DNA of 64,000 nt. Source: Paralithodes platypus (taxonomy: Eukaryota; Arthropoda; Malacostraca; Decapoda; Lithodidae). Below, in pieces: positions 22,836-33,142 of this stretch. Numbering within the stretch: position 1 is the first letter of the stretch; the number at the start of each line of letters is the position of its first letter. The notes below the pieces were generated by a model. It was not told where the DNA came from and did not search any database. It worked only from the letters and a program-made list of their open reading frames with translations. The DNA is taken from NCBI GenBank assembly GCA_032716605.1, contig CM064485.1, forward strand, positions 31,462,762-31,526,761. The letters are read 5' to 3'. The position numbers were made by a program, and so were the translations under genes.

Positions 22836-23620
22836 CTCAGTACCCAGATATAAAAGAAAACGGTGATTTGTCAAAACTTCACGATAATTGGGACAGGGCT
22901 GTATTATTATCCCTTTCGGTACTTTCTCAATTTTGTTGGTTTATTCTGATTATTATTAGACGATTGGTTAAGTTAAAGAAATTCATACGTAAATATTTCA
23001 TAGCAGAAATTTCTTGTATTCAAGTTGGGAAATGCAGAACTTCAGTGCTACAGTGGACAAGTTTCAGATTAGGAATATGTTGGACTTGTCAGTTGGCACC
23101 AATTCAACTCCTTGGTTTATCTCCTGTAATGGGTAAGTTGGTATTAACAGTTAGAGCTAATTAACCCTGCTGAAGGCAAAATGTGGTAAACAACGTAATG
23201 TATGTAGTATCCTCTGCATAACAGGCTCATTAACAGCATAAAATAAAGGCATTTATTATGAGCGGAGAAACTCAGCCTAGCGTACTGTACGTAACTCCAC
23301 TTGCACTTTCAGTACAATGACACCTTGCTTTATTGGATTCTGGCTAGCACAAGCACAAGACGATTTCATTAAACTCAGGAAATTCCCTTTCATAGACAAA
23401 ATGTTTAGACTCACCGCATTGAAGTCCTTCGTCTTGTTTAAAACATATGTAAATATCTCTATATATGAAAATGTGTCATATCAAACTGTCTTTCATATAT
23501 CAGCATTCAGTTTCCATATTTTTAATTCGATAAAGGATAGGCACCACCTTCATATTTAAGAATGTTGGCCGCAGAACATTCATAAGCCAATTTTGTTACC
23601 GAGAGACCCAAGCCTATTTT
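22836..23620. other. No gene; weak M3-like traces
   Basis: CGGTACTTTCTCAATTTTG near 22917 with TTATTAGACGATTGGTTAAG after it, and ACGATTTCATTAAACTCAGG near 23360, recall M3 interiors, but no ends are visible. Confidence 0.4.
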
Positions 23621-23624
23621 TCTA

Positions 23625-24604
23625 GTTGTGGTAACACTGGCCCCGAGCCTCTGACTTGAAGGAAGGTCTTGATCTTGATTCTTGATTTAAGGGCTTTGAG
23701 GGCAGAGCCCTATTAACCCTGACATGGTGTTGGTCAAAGCCGCAGCAGCCTCCCAGTAAGGAGGCTGAAACGTCAGGGACCCAGGAGGGGCTGCAGAAGG
23801 GCAACAAAACTCCCAGGACTCGAGGATGGAAGGGAAGAAGAAGTGATGAACGATGGCACCCGGCAGGAAGAAGACACGTGGCGAAGTGAGGAGGCGAGGA
23901 CGGTGGGGCCAACACAAACCCCAGAAGCTGAGGGCATCCCTGGTACCGACAGAAAGGTGGGGCCCACTATGGAACGCCGAAGAAAGCCGAGGATTTGCGG
24001 ATACCAGAGACGACCACCGTGGGTGTTGCATCCCTCTAGCGGGCAGAGCCACATGTCACAGGTCCAGGGAAGCGCCGGCCCCCACCAACCAGAAAGGATT
24101 CAAGATAGCGCAGAGTGAATCTGGTACAGACAAATTATCAGAGGATGACGAAGGCAGAGCAGGGTAGCATGGTGGAAGGGGATGAATCCGAGGGGAGAGG
24201 CCGCTGAATCACAGACGCGGCAGACAATCACTTGAAGGAAGGGGTGGCGAATGCTGATTCAGGTCAGGTGAAGGTATTGAGGGATAAGCCTTTACAATGG
24301 CACCTCGTAGCTACTTTCTAATTTCCTTTTTTTCCGAAGAGTGTAGAGAGGGGAGAAGGAGTGTTGGAGAGACAGGAAGCTATTGGAGTGGCTTTGTCGG
24401 GTGTGCTATTAGTCTGTTTACGTCGTCGAGGTGTCCACCGACTGGGTGCGAGCACATGAAACATGGTAGGACGTATTGTACTACCACACCCACTAATGTT
24501 GGAGGGATTAGGGAGCTGATCTGAACGAAGCATTGCTTCACTTCATTAGAAAATCGTTTTGCTAATACTGTCTCTCTCTGGCTCAGAACCAATGTTACCA
24601 CAAC
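23625..24604. mobile_element. DNA transposon of unknown class, 980 bp, inverted ends about 25 bp
   Basis: Left GTTGTGGTAACACTGG at 23625 pairs with the complement of CCAATGTTACCACAAC ending at 24604; pairing extends over GAGCC with four mismatches in 25. Both ends are flanked by TA (23623-24, 24605-06), as expected of a TA-target element such as Tc1/mariner, but two bases are weak evidence. The interior at 23650-24290 is GC-rich and purine-rich, unlike its surroundings. Confidence 0.65.
23853..24167 (+). CDS. Unrecognised basic ORF inside the 23.6-24.6 kb TIR element
   Basis: 104 codons starting MAPGRKKTRGEVRRRGRW, strongly basic at the N-terminus, acidic near the end (SEDDEGRAG). I recognise no domain. 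It lies in the GC-rich interior of the element, so it could be a captured or gag-like fragment. Overlapping frames exist in the same GC-rich stretch (for example 23843-24118), so this may be chance. Confidence 0.25.
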   Translation: MAPGRKKTRGEVRRRGRWGQHKPQKLRASLVPTERWGPLWNAEESRGFADTRDDHRGCCIPLAGRATCHRSREAPAPTNQKGFKIAQSESGTDKLSEDDEGRAG

Positions 24605-24929
24605 TAAACGGAGTGAGGCGTTAGATCTCTTGCTCAGGAAGGATACCTTCTTTTATGACCGAGTAGAAGCCGATATTGTAGATTGTGATACCCTGAAAGT
24701 TTTGCTGTTATGTTATTGTTCTTTTGACTCTTGATAAATTGTAGTCTGCGTTAATAACATGATCAGTAAATGGTTTTGGAGTACCAGGATGGATCAGCTT
24801 CAAGTTTTTGTTGTTATCTGTAAATACATATGATGAGGGAGAGCTATTATATCTTACCAGAACTTTCAACCAACCTAGAAATTTAGCTTTCATAAGCCAA
24901 AGCTGAGGAAGTTTTCCTGATCCCATGTA

Positions 24930-25780
24930 TAACCCAGAACTCGACTTATTATGAATAGGGACAGTTTTACCTTACCTGACCTTACACAGTAGTTAATCCA
25001 GAACACGAACAATCATGGACAGAGTTAATCCAAGTTACCTGATATCATAGCTAACCCAGAACTCTATCTATTACGAGGGAAGGCTACTATCCCATGCAGG
25101 AACTTATAGCTAACCCAAAACTCTTCCTACCATGCGACGGAGTTATTATACCCTACATACATTTATAGATAGCCCCCCAAAACCCTACCTATCACGAGGG
25201 AGATCTATTGAAGAACATTAAGTTATAGCTGAACCAAAACCCAGTGTATCAAGAATGATTTCTTTACCTAACCCAGGACTATAATTATGCCGAGGCAGAA
25301 CTATTTTACAATACCTGATTTATTGTTGACCTGTCATTGATCAAAGCTATTATCCCTGATCTTATGTGTAGCTAACCCAGAAGGATTCCAATCACAAGTA
25401 AGACTTATTATACCGTACCATCCCATAAAATACATCTGATTATATAACTAAGCCAAATCCTTAATTATCATGAGTCAAAGCTATTTTACCTCATTAATCT
25501 TGTAGATGACCCAACTCTCACGAGCCAAGAGCTATGATTCTTTACCGAGGTAACAGCTTAGCTAAGGCAAGCTTTTGCGAGTTAGAGCTATAATATCTCA
25601 CCTTACGAACATGAGGCACTGCTATTATACCTTACCTCTGCATTATAACTGGCCCAAAGGGGTAGTTATCACAACTCTTAGGCATTGGATCTCACATCAC
25701 CTTGTAGTTAGCCCAAAATCGCACTATCACGAATCAGAGTGAAATACCTCACCTGACCTTATATAGTTACGGTAGTATTC
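24930..25780. repeat. Highly decayed minisatellite, unit about 60-70 bp
   Basis: A phrase of the type TTATAGCTAACCCAGAACTC, then TATCACGAGGGAG, then CTATTATACCTTACCTGA recurs about a dozen times with heavy divergence. Non-coding. No gene in 24610-24930. Confidence 0.75.
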
Positions 25781-25974
25781 ACTGTTATGTGATAATAATG
25801 TGATATATTGGTGGTGGCAAATATAGTCTAATTGTTATCATAAGAATTCTGCCACCTAAGCTAAACTACATTCACTCTACTTGCCGATACGAAAGCAAAG
25901 AAGCCTTAATAATAGTTGCCGGTCGAAAATTATCGGGAGAAGCGCTCGTGTGACACCTCTTCATAATTACAGGA

Positions 25975-26130
25975 GCACAAACTCAACCAGTAAAGTACTT
26001 CAATGAGTAGACCACTTCAATCAGTAGGGCACTTCAACCCGTGCCTAATAAACCAGTAACAGTATACATTTCCAAACCATTCTAACCTAGCTTAATGGTA
26101 CTGCTTGATCTGGCACTGGTTGAGAAGTAC
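25975..26130. repeat. Degenerate CTTCAATCAGT-type tandem repeat
   Basis: Repeats such as CACTTCAATCAGTAGGGC and AACCAGTAAAGTACTTCAAT, then GGCACTGGTTGAG in inverse orientation. They recall the AACCAGTG repeats at 13.9-14.3 kb. Confidence 0.55.
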
Positions 26131-26137
26131 TGGTTAA

Positions 26138-26498
26138 GGGGGAGGTACTCGCTTTTTATGGACTCCCTTCTCCCTCATGTTTAGCATATTAGTTTTGAGA
26201 TATTAAGACGTTCGTTCCATTAGTTTGGCGATTTTGAGACTTTCGACCCATTTCTTTATAAATATTATTATCTCTTGTGCCATTCAGGTGTCGATCTTTT
26301 CCTGGCGAGCGAGAGCGAGCCTGTAGTTTTAGAAGGAACCGGCCTTCGGCCAGGAAATGTTTTCTACCAACAAATTTGCAAATTTATCTTGAAAGGGGGT
26401 CTAGGGGGTGTTCGTTTATGCTTGATGGAGGTCTAGCGAGGAATCTCAAAATAAAATTAATGAATAAATACACAAACCCAAAAACAATCACTACGCCC
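26138..26498. mobile_element. M1 MITE (361 bp) with TTAA target duplication
   Basis: TTAA at 26134-26137 and 26499-26502. Interior matches the M1 copy at 7.9-8.3 kb along its length and has the same length. The right inverted end has decayed. Confidence 0.8.
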
Positions 26499-26499
26499 T

Positions 26500-27140
26500 T
26501 AAAACGGTCTACGGGATGCTGTGTCCGTTCACCCAAATTATCGTCAGTTGTCCAATCTCTGTTTCCTTCAGGGCCTTCCTACCCCACTTCAACTAATGGC
26601 TCGCTGCTCAAACCTCCTGAGAAGAGAAGAAGAGGAACACGAATGAAAGGGGATCTAACTAAAACTCATTCGTATATAAAAAAGGAAAGAAAGGAGAGAG
26701 TACAATAAGATAAAAAAAAAAAAAAAAAAAAAGGAAACGATAAAGAGGGCAAAGAAAGAGAGGAGAAATATTAAAAACAAAAAAAGGAACAAGAAGGAAC
26801 AGAAGATGGAAAAGAAGATGATGGAGGCGAAAGTAGCAACAAGAAGAAGACGACGGCTAAAGGAAGAAGAATCTGAAGAACAGGAACAAGATTGAAAATA
26901 CTAATTAGAACACGATAAGGAGCGAATAAGAAAAAAGAGGAAATAAAAAAAGAACTTGTAAAAGGGAAATTCAAAACATAACAAGAGAAAAAAGATAAGA
27001 GATGACAAAAGAATATAGAAGAACAAATAATTTGAAATAAAATAAAATATTAAATTAAAACAGAACAAATATAATCTATATATTATTAATTTCCCCACAA
27101 CACCAAACACCTCCAATGAAATTAATGAAAGCATCTTATG
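26500..27140. other. A- and purine-rich interval, no gene
   Basis: An A run near 26715 and long GAAGAA-type purine stretches to about 27010. Frames on the minus strand are F/L-rich artefacts. Confidence 0.6.
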
Positions 27141-27213
27141 TGATCTACCAGGATTCGAACCTGGGTTATCACACACAGATTTTTAAACACTCTAACCATT
27201 ACACCACAAGACA
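27141..27213 (-). tRNA. tRNA-like sequence, probably a pseudogene or SINE head
   Basis: On the minus strand there is an A-box-like TGGTGTAATGGTTAG and a perfect B box GGTTCGAATCC inside a 5-bp T-stem (CCAGG/CCTGG). The length of 73 nt is right for a tRNA. The acceptor stem pairs poorly (at least two mismatches) and I cannot form a convincing anticodon stem, so no isotype is given. It may be a decayed tRNA or the 5' part of a tRNA-derived SINE. Confidence 0.5.
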
Positions 27214-27702
27214 GAGATTGGAGAAAAGGATAACAAAATAAACACATGCAAATAGTTTGCCTGATATGGAGCAGACAAATGAACTTAACAATACAACAAA
27301 TTATAATATAATAAGCTTAAAACTCCTTTACACAAATGGAAAAGAAAGAGAAAAAGGCAACTTACAATCAGCATATCCAGATCTTAAATATACAGTATTA
27401 AACAAAACTGGAAGGTAGAACTAGTAAATTTAAAATGGTCAAGAATGGTTCTTAATAATTGTACTAAAACATATTGTAATTGTATTGGGCAGAAAATTGA
27501 AAAAAATAAAATAATAATGAAGCAAAGAAAGAAGTAGAACAAAGAAACTATGTTCTGACACTATTCAAATTTAAAAATACACACCTAAAGAATGAAGGAG
27601 AAGCTTCTAAATAGTATAGGTTTCTGAAATATGATAATACAAACGAGCATTGCACGCTACATACAGTATACCTCCGTCGTTTGTCACCACCACACAACTC
27701 AC
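27214..27702. other. No gene seen
   Basis: AT-rich, without recognisable features. Confidence 0.5.
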
Positions 27703-27706
27703 TTAA

Positions 27707-28086
27707 AGGGGGGTCACCGGCTTGTTTTTATCTTTCTCTCCTTTTCTCTCTTTCTCTTCCTTGTATCCATTCGGCCCCATTCAGTCAACTGTTTTAAGAC
27801 GTTTATTCCCATCCAGGTGTCGATTTCTTCCTGGCGAGCGATAGCGAGCCAGCATTGTATGGAGAAATCCGGCTTCGCTGGAGAATTTTTTCTATCGAAA
27901 AATGTACAAATTTAGCTTGCTGTCAAAACAAAAATATATATACAGTATGCTGGCTCGCTACCGCTCGCCAGGAAAATATTGACACCTGGAGGGGGTAAAC
28001 GTCTTCAAACAGTAGGCTGAATGGAGCCGAAGGGATACAAGCCAAACCGAGAGGGAGAGAAAGAGAAAAAAACGAGGTGGGCCCCC
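27707..28086. mobile_element. M2 foldback MITE (380 bp) with TTAA target duplication
   Basis: TTAA at 27703-27706 and 28087-28090. Long complementary arms are built on GGCGAGCGATAGCGAGCC and GGCTCGCTACCGCTCGCC around an AT centre. It could fold into one long hairpin. Confidence 0.9.
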
Positions 28087-28157
28087 TTAAATGTTCCTCA
28101 AGCCTCTTCCCCTGCTTACAAACATTGTTGAAATCTCAGGCCGAGTGCGCTACTTAA

Positions 28158-28359
28158 CCCTTTCTGTACCCCCGACGTCTCTTTAATGATATTCTTGTTA
28201 CTATTATACGAGTTTATTCAGTTTATAAAGGGCCTCCAGCAACTAACAGACTTCGAACTATCTCACTTAACCCTTTGTTACTGCCGTAGATCCTTCTGCA
28301 TACAATCGTCTAAATATTGTTTGAATCAAATTATAAAGATGTCGCCGGTACAGAAGGGG
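28158..28359. mobile_element. M3 MITE (202 bp) with TTAA target duplication
   Basis: TTAA at 28154-28157 and 28360-28363. Ends are CCCTTTCTGTACCCCCGACG and GTCGCCGGTACAGAAGGGG, near-perfect inverted repeats. Confidence 0.9.
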
Positions 28360-28369
28360 TTAATTATTT

Positions 28370-29180
28370 TTGTTTTAAGGACATGGATATGGTCTAGCAG
28401 ATGGTCATGGAAAAAACCTCATCCCATCGAACCTGAACAAGGATATAATTGTGCAAATACTTTATGGACCCAAGTAAGATTAGACCTCTGATTCCCTTTG
28501 CATCTTCAAGATAACTTTTCCCCTAAATTCTTCAGTGCATTGTATTAATTTTGCTTACATAATAATACAAATATTAGCATTAATATCTTACTGAACTTAT
28601 TTATCTGATTGTCCAGTCACTGTGGACAAAATATGCGGACAATTTACGTTTTCGTATTATATTAAGCAAAACATCTGGATTAATAATGGATGTGTTGCTA
28701 TCATGAGGCCTAACACGAGATATTTTTTTTCGACTTTGAAGTGACATTTAGAAATCTATGTATTAAATACTATCAAATTAACCTTTATCAGTCTCACAGT
28801 TCCCTTCTAAGCAATTAAGCAAACTGGATAATTATTTAGTTTGTATAATATACTCCAATATATTTGTTTCAGCTTTGTTAATACTTACTCTCTTTCCGTT
28901 AAAAATAATAAAAATATAATTAAATTTCTTAGCTACAACTATGCATTCACTAATTTGTAGATTTATACTTTCTTAAATGTTATTAAATTGCAATTTATCT
29001 CCAAACTCATCAAACGTCTGGCATGAGAAGAAAATATAGTGATTGAGCGTATTTATTAATACCAATGTTTTCACAGAAATTAAAATTTGTTTTAATGCCT
29101 TTATGGATATGCCTTTATTGTTTTGAAAAAAAAAAATCTGTATCACAAGTTTGATTAAGTAATTGTAACACTTAAAAAAC
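28370..29180. other. No gene seen
   Basis: AT-rich interval. Confidence 0.5.
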
Positions 29181-29182
29181 TT

Positions 29183-29640
29183 GGGCCACTCGGCTCAATT
29201 TGACTGTGGCCCAAAAATGACTTGACGGCCCAAGTGGTTCAAAATGGTTGTTCGGTCTATCATGGCTCCATAGAGCAGCGGAAGTCGATCACACCCGAGA
29301 ATGAATGTTCATCCTAAATCGGCCTATAGCCAAATACAGCCCTGCGATACAAACGGCTCCATGGCCCTAAAAGACCACTCAGCCCAAAATTGCCTCGTAG
29401 AGTGGTCCAAAACGGCCCAATGGCCTATATGGGTTAAAATCACCAAACTGCCCTGTGGCTCCATACACTAATACGGCCCCTCAGCCTAAGTGGTCCTGCC
29501 ATCTAAACAGGCTGCTTGACACAATTCAGATGTGGCTCAAAGCGGCCCCACAGCCAAAAATTGTCCAAATAAATAATTCAGCTTTAAAATAACTACTCGG
29601 TTCATATCAGCCACTTGGCCCAATTCAACCACTTGGAATC
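29183..29640. repeat. Degenerate GGCCCAA repeat block
   Basis: The phrases CGGCCCAA, TGGCCCAAA, CGGCTCAAT and CGGCCCCTCAGCC recur every 15-30 bases. It is a much-decayed short tandem array, non-coding. Confidence 0.65.
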
Positions 29641-30725
29641 AATTGACCTCTCAGAGTAATTCGAGCTCTTCCAATTAATTCCAATCTTGTGTGTAAACAG
29701 GGAGGAATTGGAGTGGCTTGGGGTTTTGGGGTGGGTGACAGAGGTGTGCATTTGTTTGCAATGCTTGTTTTCTTGCTAGTTTTTGTTGGAAGGATGGGTG
29801 TTTGGGGAAAAATTCGTCTTTGATTTACCTTTTTAACGTATCTAGGCGAATTAGATAAGTGCATAGGGCAAAATAAATATCAGAATACCTGCTCTCGCTC
29901 TTTTCCATTTCTTTTAACATATGCCCTTCTCATATTTCATAGTCTCCCATTATCTCTCTCATAATCGTAAACGTTTACTCACTTGCAGCCTTTTTCATGC
30001 CTCTATGCTACTGTTTGTAAACCATATATACCATTCACATATCCGCATTGCTATTTACATACACAATCCGTGTTTATAAAAGAGTATCACTTCTCAATTA
30101 TCATTATATACCTTTTACAACTTTCACAATAACATATTCCTTCCAAACTTTGTCCGTATCATGAACTCTATAATACATCCTCCCTCACATAAAACTTTAC
30201 CCCATTTGTATCTATAGCACTCCTTTGTACTTCTTTCAAACAATTTCCATCGCTTTCATTGCAAAGATTAAATTTTTTCTTTCAAAGATTAAGACATTGT
30301 ATTTACTAGAAACTACTTGTGGAGTAGGAAAGGTTTGGCAATTATACACACTATACATTAATTATTCATACACATTAATTTCTCAATCTCTCAATCACAA
30401 TCACCAAATCAAACACACCCATTATATCGCTTACTCATATTTCGCACTTTTCATTCAGCACTCAATTTTTCTATGCAAAATACATACATTGAATTCCCTC
30501 ATTATAACTTTGAATTCTTTATGTTCGTAACATTTCATACCCCACTAGTAAAATCATGCTATTGGTTTCATGCATATTCACTTCTTCTATCAACCTATTC
30601 CATCAAACACAAATACTATGCAACTATCATATTCTTTCCTCAGGTAACATGCTGTACACTGTTGCCATACTACTTATATTTTAATATCACAAAGATCCAA
30701 TCCCGGTACCATATATATATTATCC
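29641..30725. other. No gene seen
   Basis: AT-rich. Short frames at 30225-30530 and 30473-30733 show no domain. An M3-like left end (TTAACCCCTTCTATAACGGC) appears at 30731 and runs into the TA repeat. Confidence 0.5.
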
Positions 30726-30789
30726 ATGTTTAACCCCTTCTATAACGGCTTCGTCTTTTTTACTTTTTCTCTGGTCACTATTAGATGAT

Positions 30790-31062
<273 letters not shown>

Positions 31063-31064
<2 letters not shown>

Positions 31065-31164
31065 GTGGCAATAGATTCTCCTCGGGGGAAGCGGAGTCTT
31101 ATAAGGGCAAGCAACACCAAGGTAAACACGAACATCTTTATTCTGGTACCGGTAACGTTTCGAC
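31063..31164 (-). mobile_element. Penelope-like element end, split by the CR1-like LINE (right half at 35364)
   Basis: On the minus strand this reads GAAACGTTACCGGTACCAGA followed by AATAAAGATG and on to GGTGTTGCTTGCC. A plus-strand copy at 36.5 kb shows that the stretch normally follows a CTGATGA core, the layout of the hammerhead motif known from Penelope-like elements. Here the core is cut at 31164/31165 by the LINE and resumes at 35364. Confidence 0.65.
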
Positions 31165-31266
31165 AGTTGCCCAGTTGCCCTCTGACCCCTGACCTGTGCG
31201 GACGTCCCCAGTGACCGCTAGTGAACCTGTTTACCCTTAGTGAGGTCCTAGTGAACTTTCATAGTG

Positions 31267-32155
31267 ATGGCTGTTGTTGATGAGTCTGCTGTCTCCTCCC
31301 ATACTCTCCAGCTTTGTCTTGCTTTGCAAGAAAGACTGGAGAGTGTGGAGCAGGAGATTCAGTGTCTCAAAGATGAAAATTTGGCCTTGAGACTAGCTAT
31401 GGCGGAAAAGAAGTGTGAGGCTACCGGAAGTGTTCCCAGGGATCGTGAAGCCCCTTGGAAAGTGGTGTCAACCAGTGCAACGGCCTGCAAGCTGAAAAGG
31501 CAGCCACTCAAGACCCACAACAACTTCAGCACCTTGGCTGATGAGAGTGATGGCGAGGAAGTGGCGATCATCGAGGCAGTGAGAGGGGAGGGGGGGAAGT
31601 CTGCTGTTGTTGCTGCTACAACTCCTGCTACACGCCGACAACGGAAAACAGCTAAGTCTATTTTAATTGTAGGGGATTCAAATGATTAAATACCTTGGTA
31701 GGGCTACTAACACACATGTTGGTAAAGTTGTCTGTCTGCCTGGTGCCGGAGTCGAGAAGGTGGCAGAAAAGCTAGATGGTGTCATGGAAGCGAGTGGAGA
31801 GGACCCCATCATCTTCCTCAACGCAGGGAGCAACGACATTTGGAAATGCAGGACTGAGGAGTTGCTCACCACGTACCAGGAAATGTTGGAGAGGATCAAG
31901 GAGAAGGGTGGAGTTCCTGTGGTACACAGTATCCTACCAAGAAGAGGGGTAAGGAAGGAATGGTCCTCCAGGGCTATTGGTGTAAATAGCCGGCTGGAGA
32001 AGTATTGCAAGGCAAATACTATTCCATTCCTGGATAACTGGACCCTCTTCTACGGTAAGGATGAACTGTATGCCCAGGATGGAGTACATCTCTCTCGACT
32101 AGGAGTTTCGACCTTAGCCAGCTCACTCGACAAGTTTGTTGCGGGGTTTGGTTAA
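31267..32155 (+). pseudogene. CR1-like ORF1: coiled coil plus SGNH-type esterase, one frameshift
   Basis: Residues about 12-50 form a heptad-like Leu/Glu-rich segment (LQERLESVEQEIQCLKDEN), a likely coiled coil. After a linker comes an SGNH hydrolase: the GDS nucleophile block at about 31675, AGSND (GxND block) at about 31823, and DGVHLS (DxxH) at about 32080. CR1 ORF1 proteins are known to carry this esterase; their role in retrotransposition is RNA or membrane related and not settled. One extra A right after the GDS codons (near 31680) shifts the frame, giving the two open pieces 31267-31689 and 31682-32155. Start chosen at the ATG at 31267. Confidence 0.85.
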
Positions 32156-32319
32156 TAAACCATAGGTGTGTAAGTAAAATAGAATCCCAGCCACATCAAA
32201 TTGATAGTAATAACGAACATTCTGATAGCGTAGATTTTCCGTCTAGGTCCAGTAGTTCAACAGGTAAAAATAAATTAGTTAAAAACAATAGAAAAATAGT
32301 TGCAAATACAAGTAATAGT

Positions 32320-33090
32320 TTGAGTGTTTATTATACAAATTGCAGGAGTTTATGTAACAAAATGAACGAACTTAGAGCACTGGTTAGCAAAGATAATATA
32401 GACATAATAGCGCTAACTGAAACATGGATTAATACAGAAACCAGGCATTTTTTAGCAGAGTTTGATATACCAGGATATAGTTTGTTTAAATATGACCGAA
32501 CAAGTAAGAGGGGTGGCGGTATAGCAGTGTTTGTCAGGAGTTCATTAAAAAGCTGTACTAAATCAGGTATTAGAGTAAATAATGAAAATGAAAGTGTTTG
32601 GGTAGAAGTTAACGAAGGTAGTGAGACTTTAGTTATTGGAGTTATGTATAGACCGCCAAATATGAGTAGAAATGACGGAACATCATTATGGGAGGAAATT
32701 AAAATAGCATCAAGGCTTAGCAACGTGTGCATTATGGGGGATTTTAATTTCCCTAATATAGATTGGCAGCAACAAATAGGCGACTCTGATTCAAAGGAGT
32801 TTATTGAGGTAGTACAAGATAGTTTTTTATCTCAATTCATAGATACGCCGACTAGAGGTGATAATATTCTCGATTTAGTTTTCAGTAACAATGAACATAT
32901 GATAAATAGTGTAGAAATCGGGGACCACCTTGGAAATAGTGATCACAATTCGGTGTATTTTAATATACAATGGAAAGGTAATATCAGAGAGAATACAACA
33001 TTAATACCTGACTTCAGAAAAGCCAATTATGGTGGGTTAAGAGAAGCCCTGTTAGGTCAAAAAATTAAGTCGATCCAGGTGTCCAAATGA
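32320..33090 (+). CDS. CR1-like ORF2, APE-type endonuclease half
   Basis: The endonuclease motifs are all present in order: YYTNCRSL, ALTETW (catalytic Glu), RGGGIAVFV, YRPPN, GDFNFPNIDW (Asp and Asn), LDLVFSN and LGNSDHNSV (Asp-His). It nicks the target strand to prime reverse transcription. The frame is open upstream to about 32180, so the true start lies before 32320. It closes at 33090, after which the reading resumes in another frame at about 33143. The 50-base join therefore holds a frameshift separating it from the RT half. Confidence 0.88.
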   Translation: MSVYYTNCRSLCNKMNELRALVSKDNIDIIALTETWINTETRHFLAEFDIPGYSLFKYDRTSKRGGGIAVFVRSSLKSCTKSGIRVNNENESVWVEVNEGSETLVIGVMYRPPNMSRNDGTSLWEEIKIASRLSNVCIMGDFNFPNIDWQQQIGDSDSKEFIEVVQDSFLSQFIDTPTRGDNILDLVFSNNEHMINSVEIGDHLGNSDHNSVYFNIQWKGNIRENTTLIPDFRKANYGGLREALLGQKIKSIQVSK

Positions 33091-33142
33091 GTGTATCCTT
33101 TCTCAGGCACCTGTCATCTTAAGTCAGGAGGAGACGTCAAAC

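Noticed and set aside
27141..27213. Functional tRNA gene
   Set aside because: The B box is perfect but the acceptor and anticodon stems do not pair well, so it is kept only as tRNA-like.
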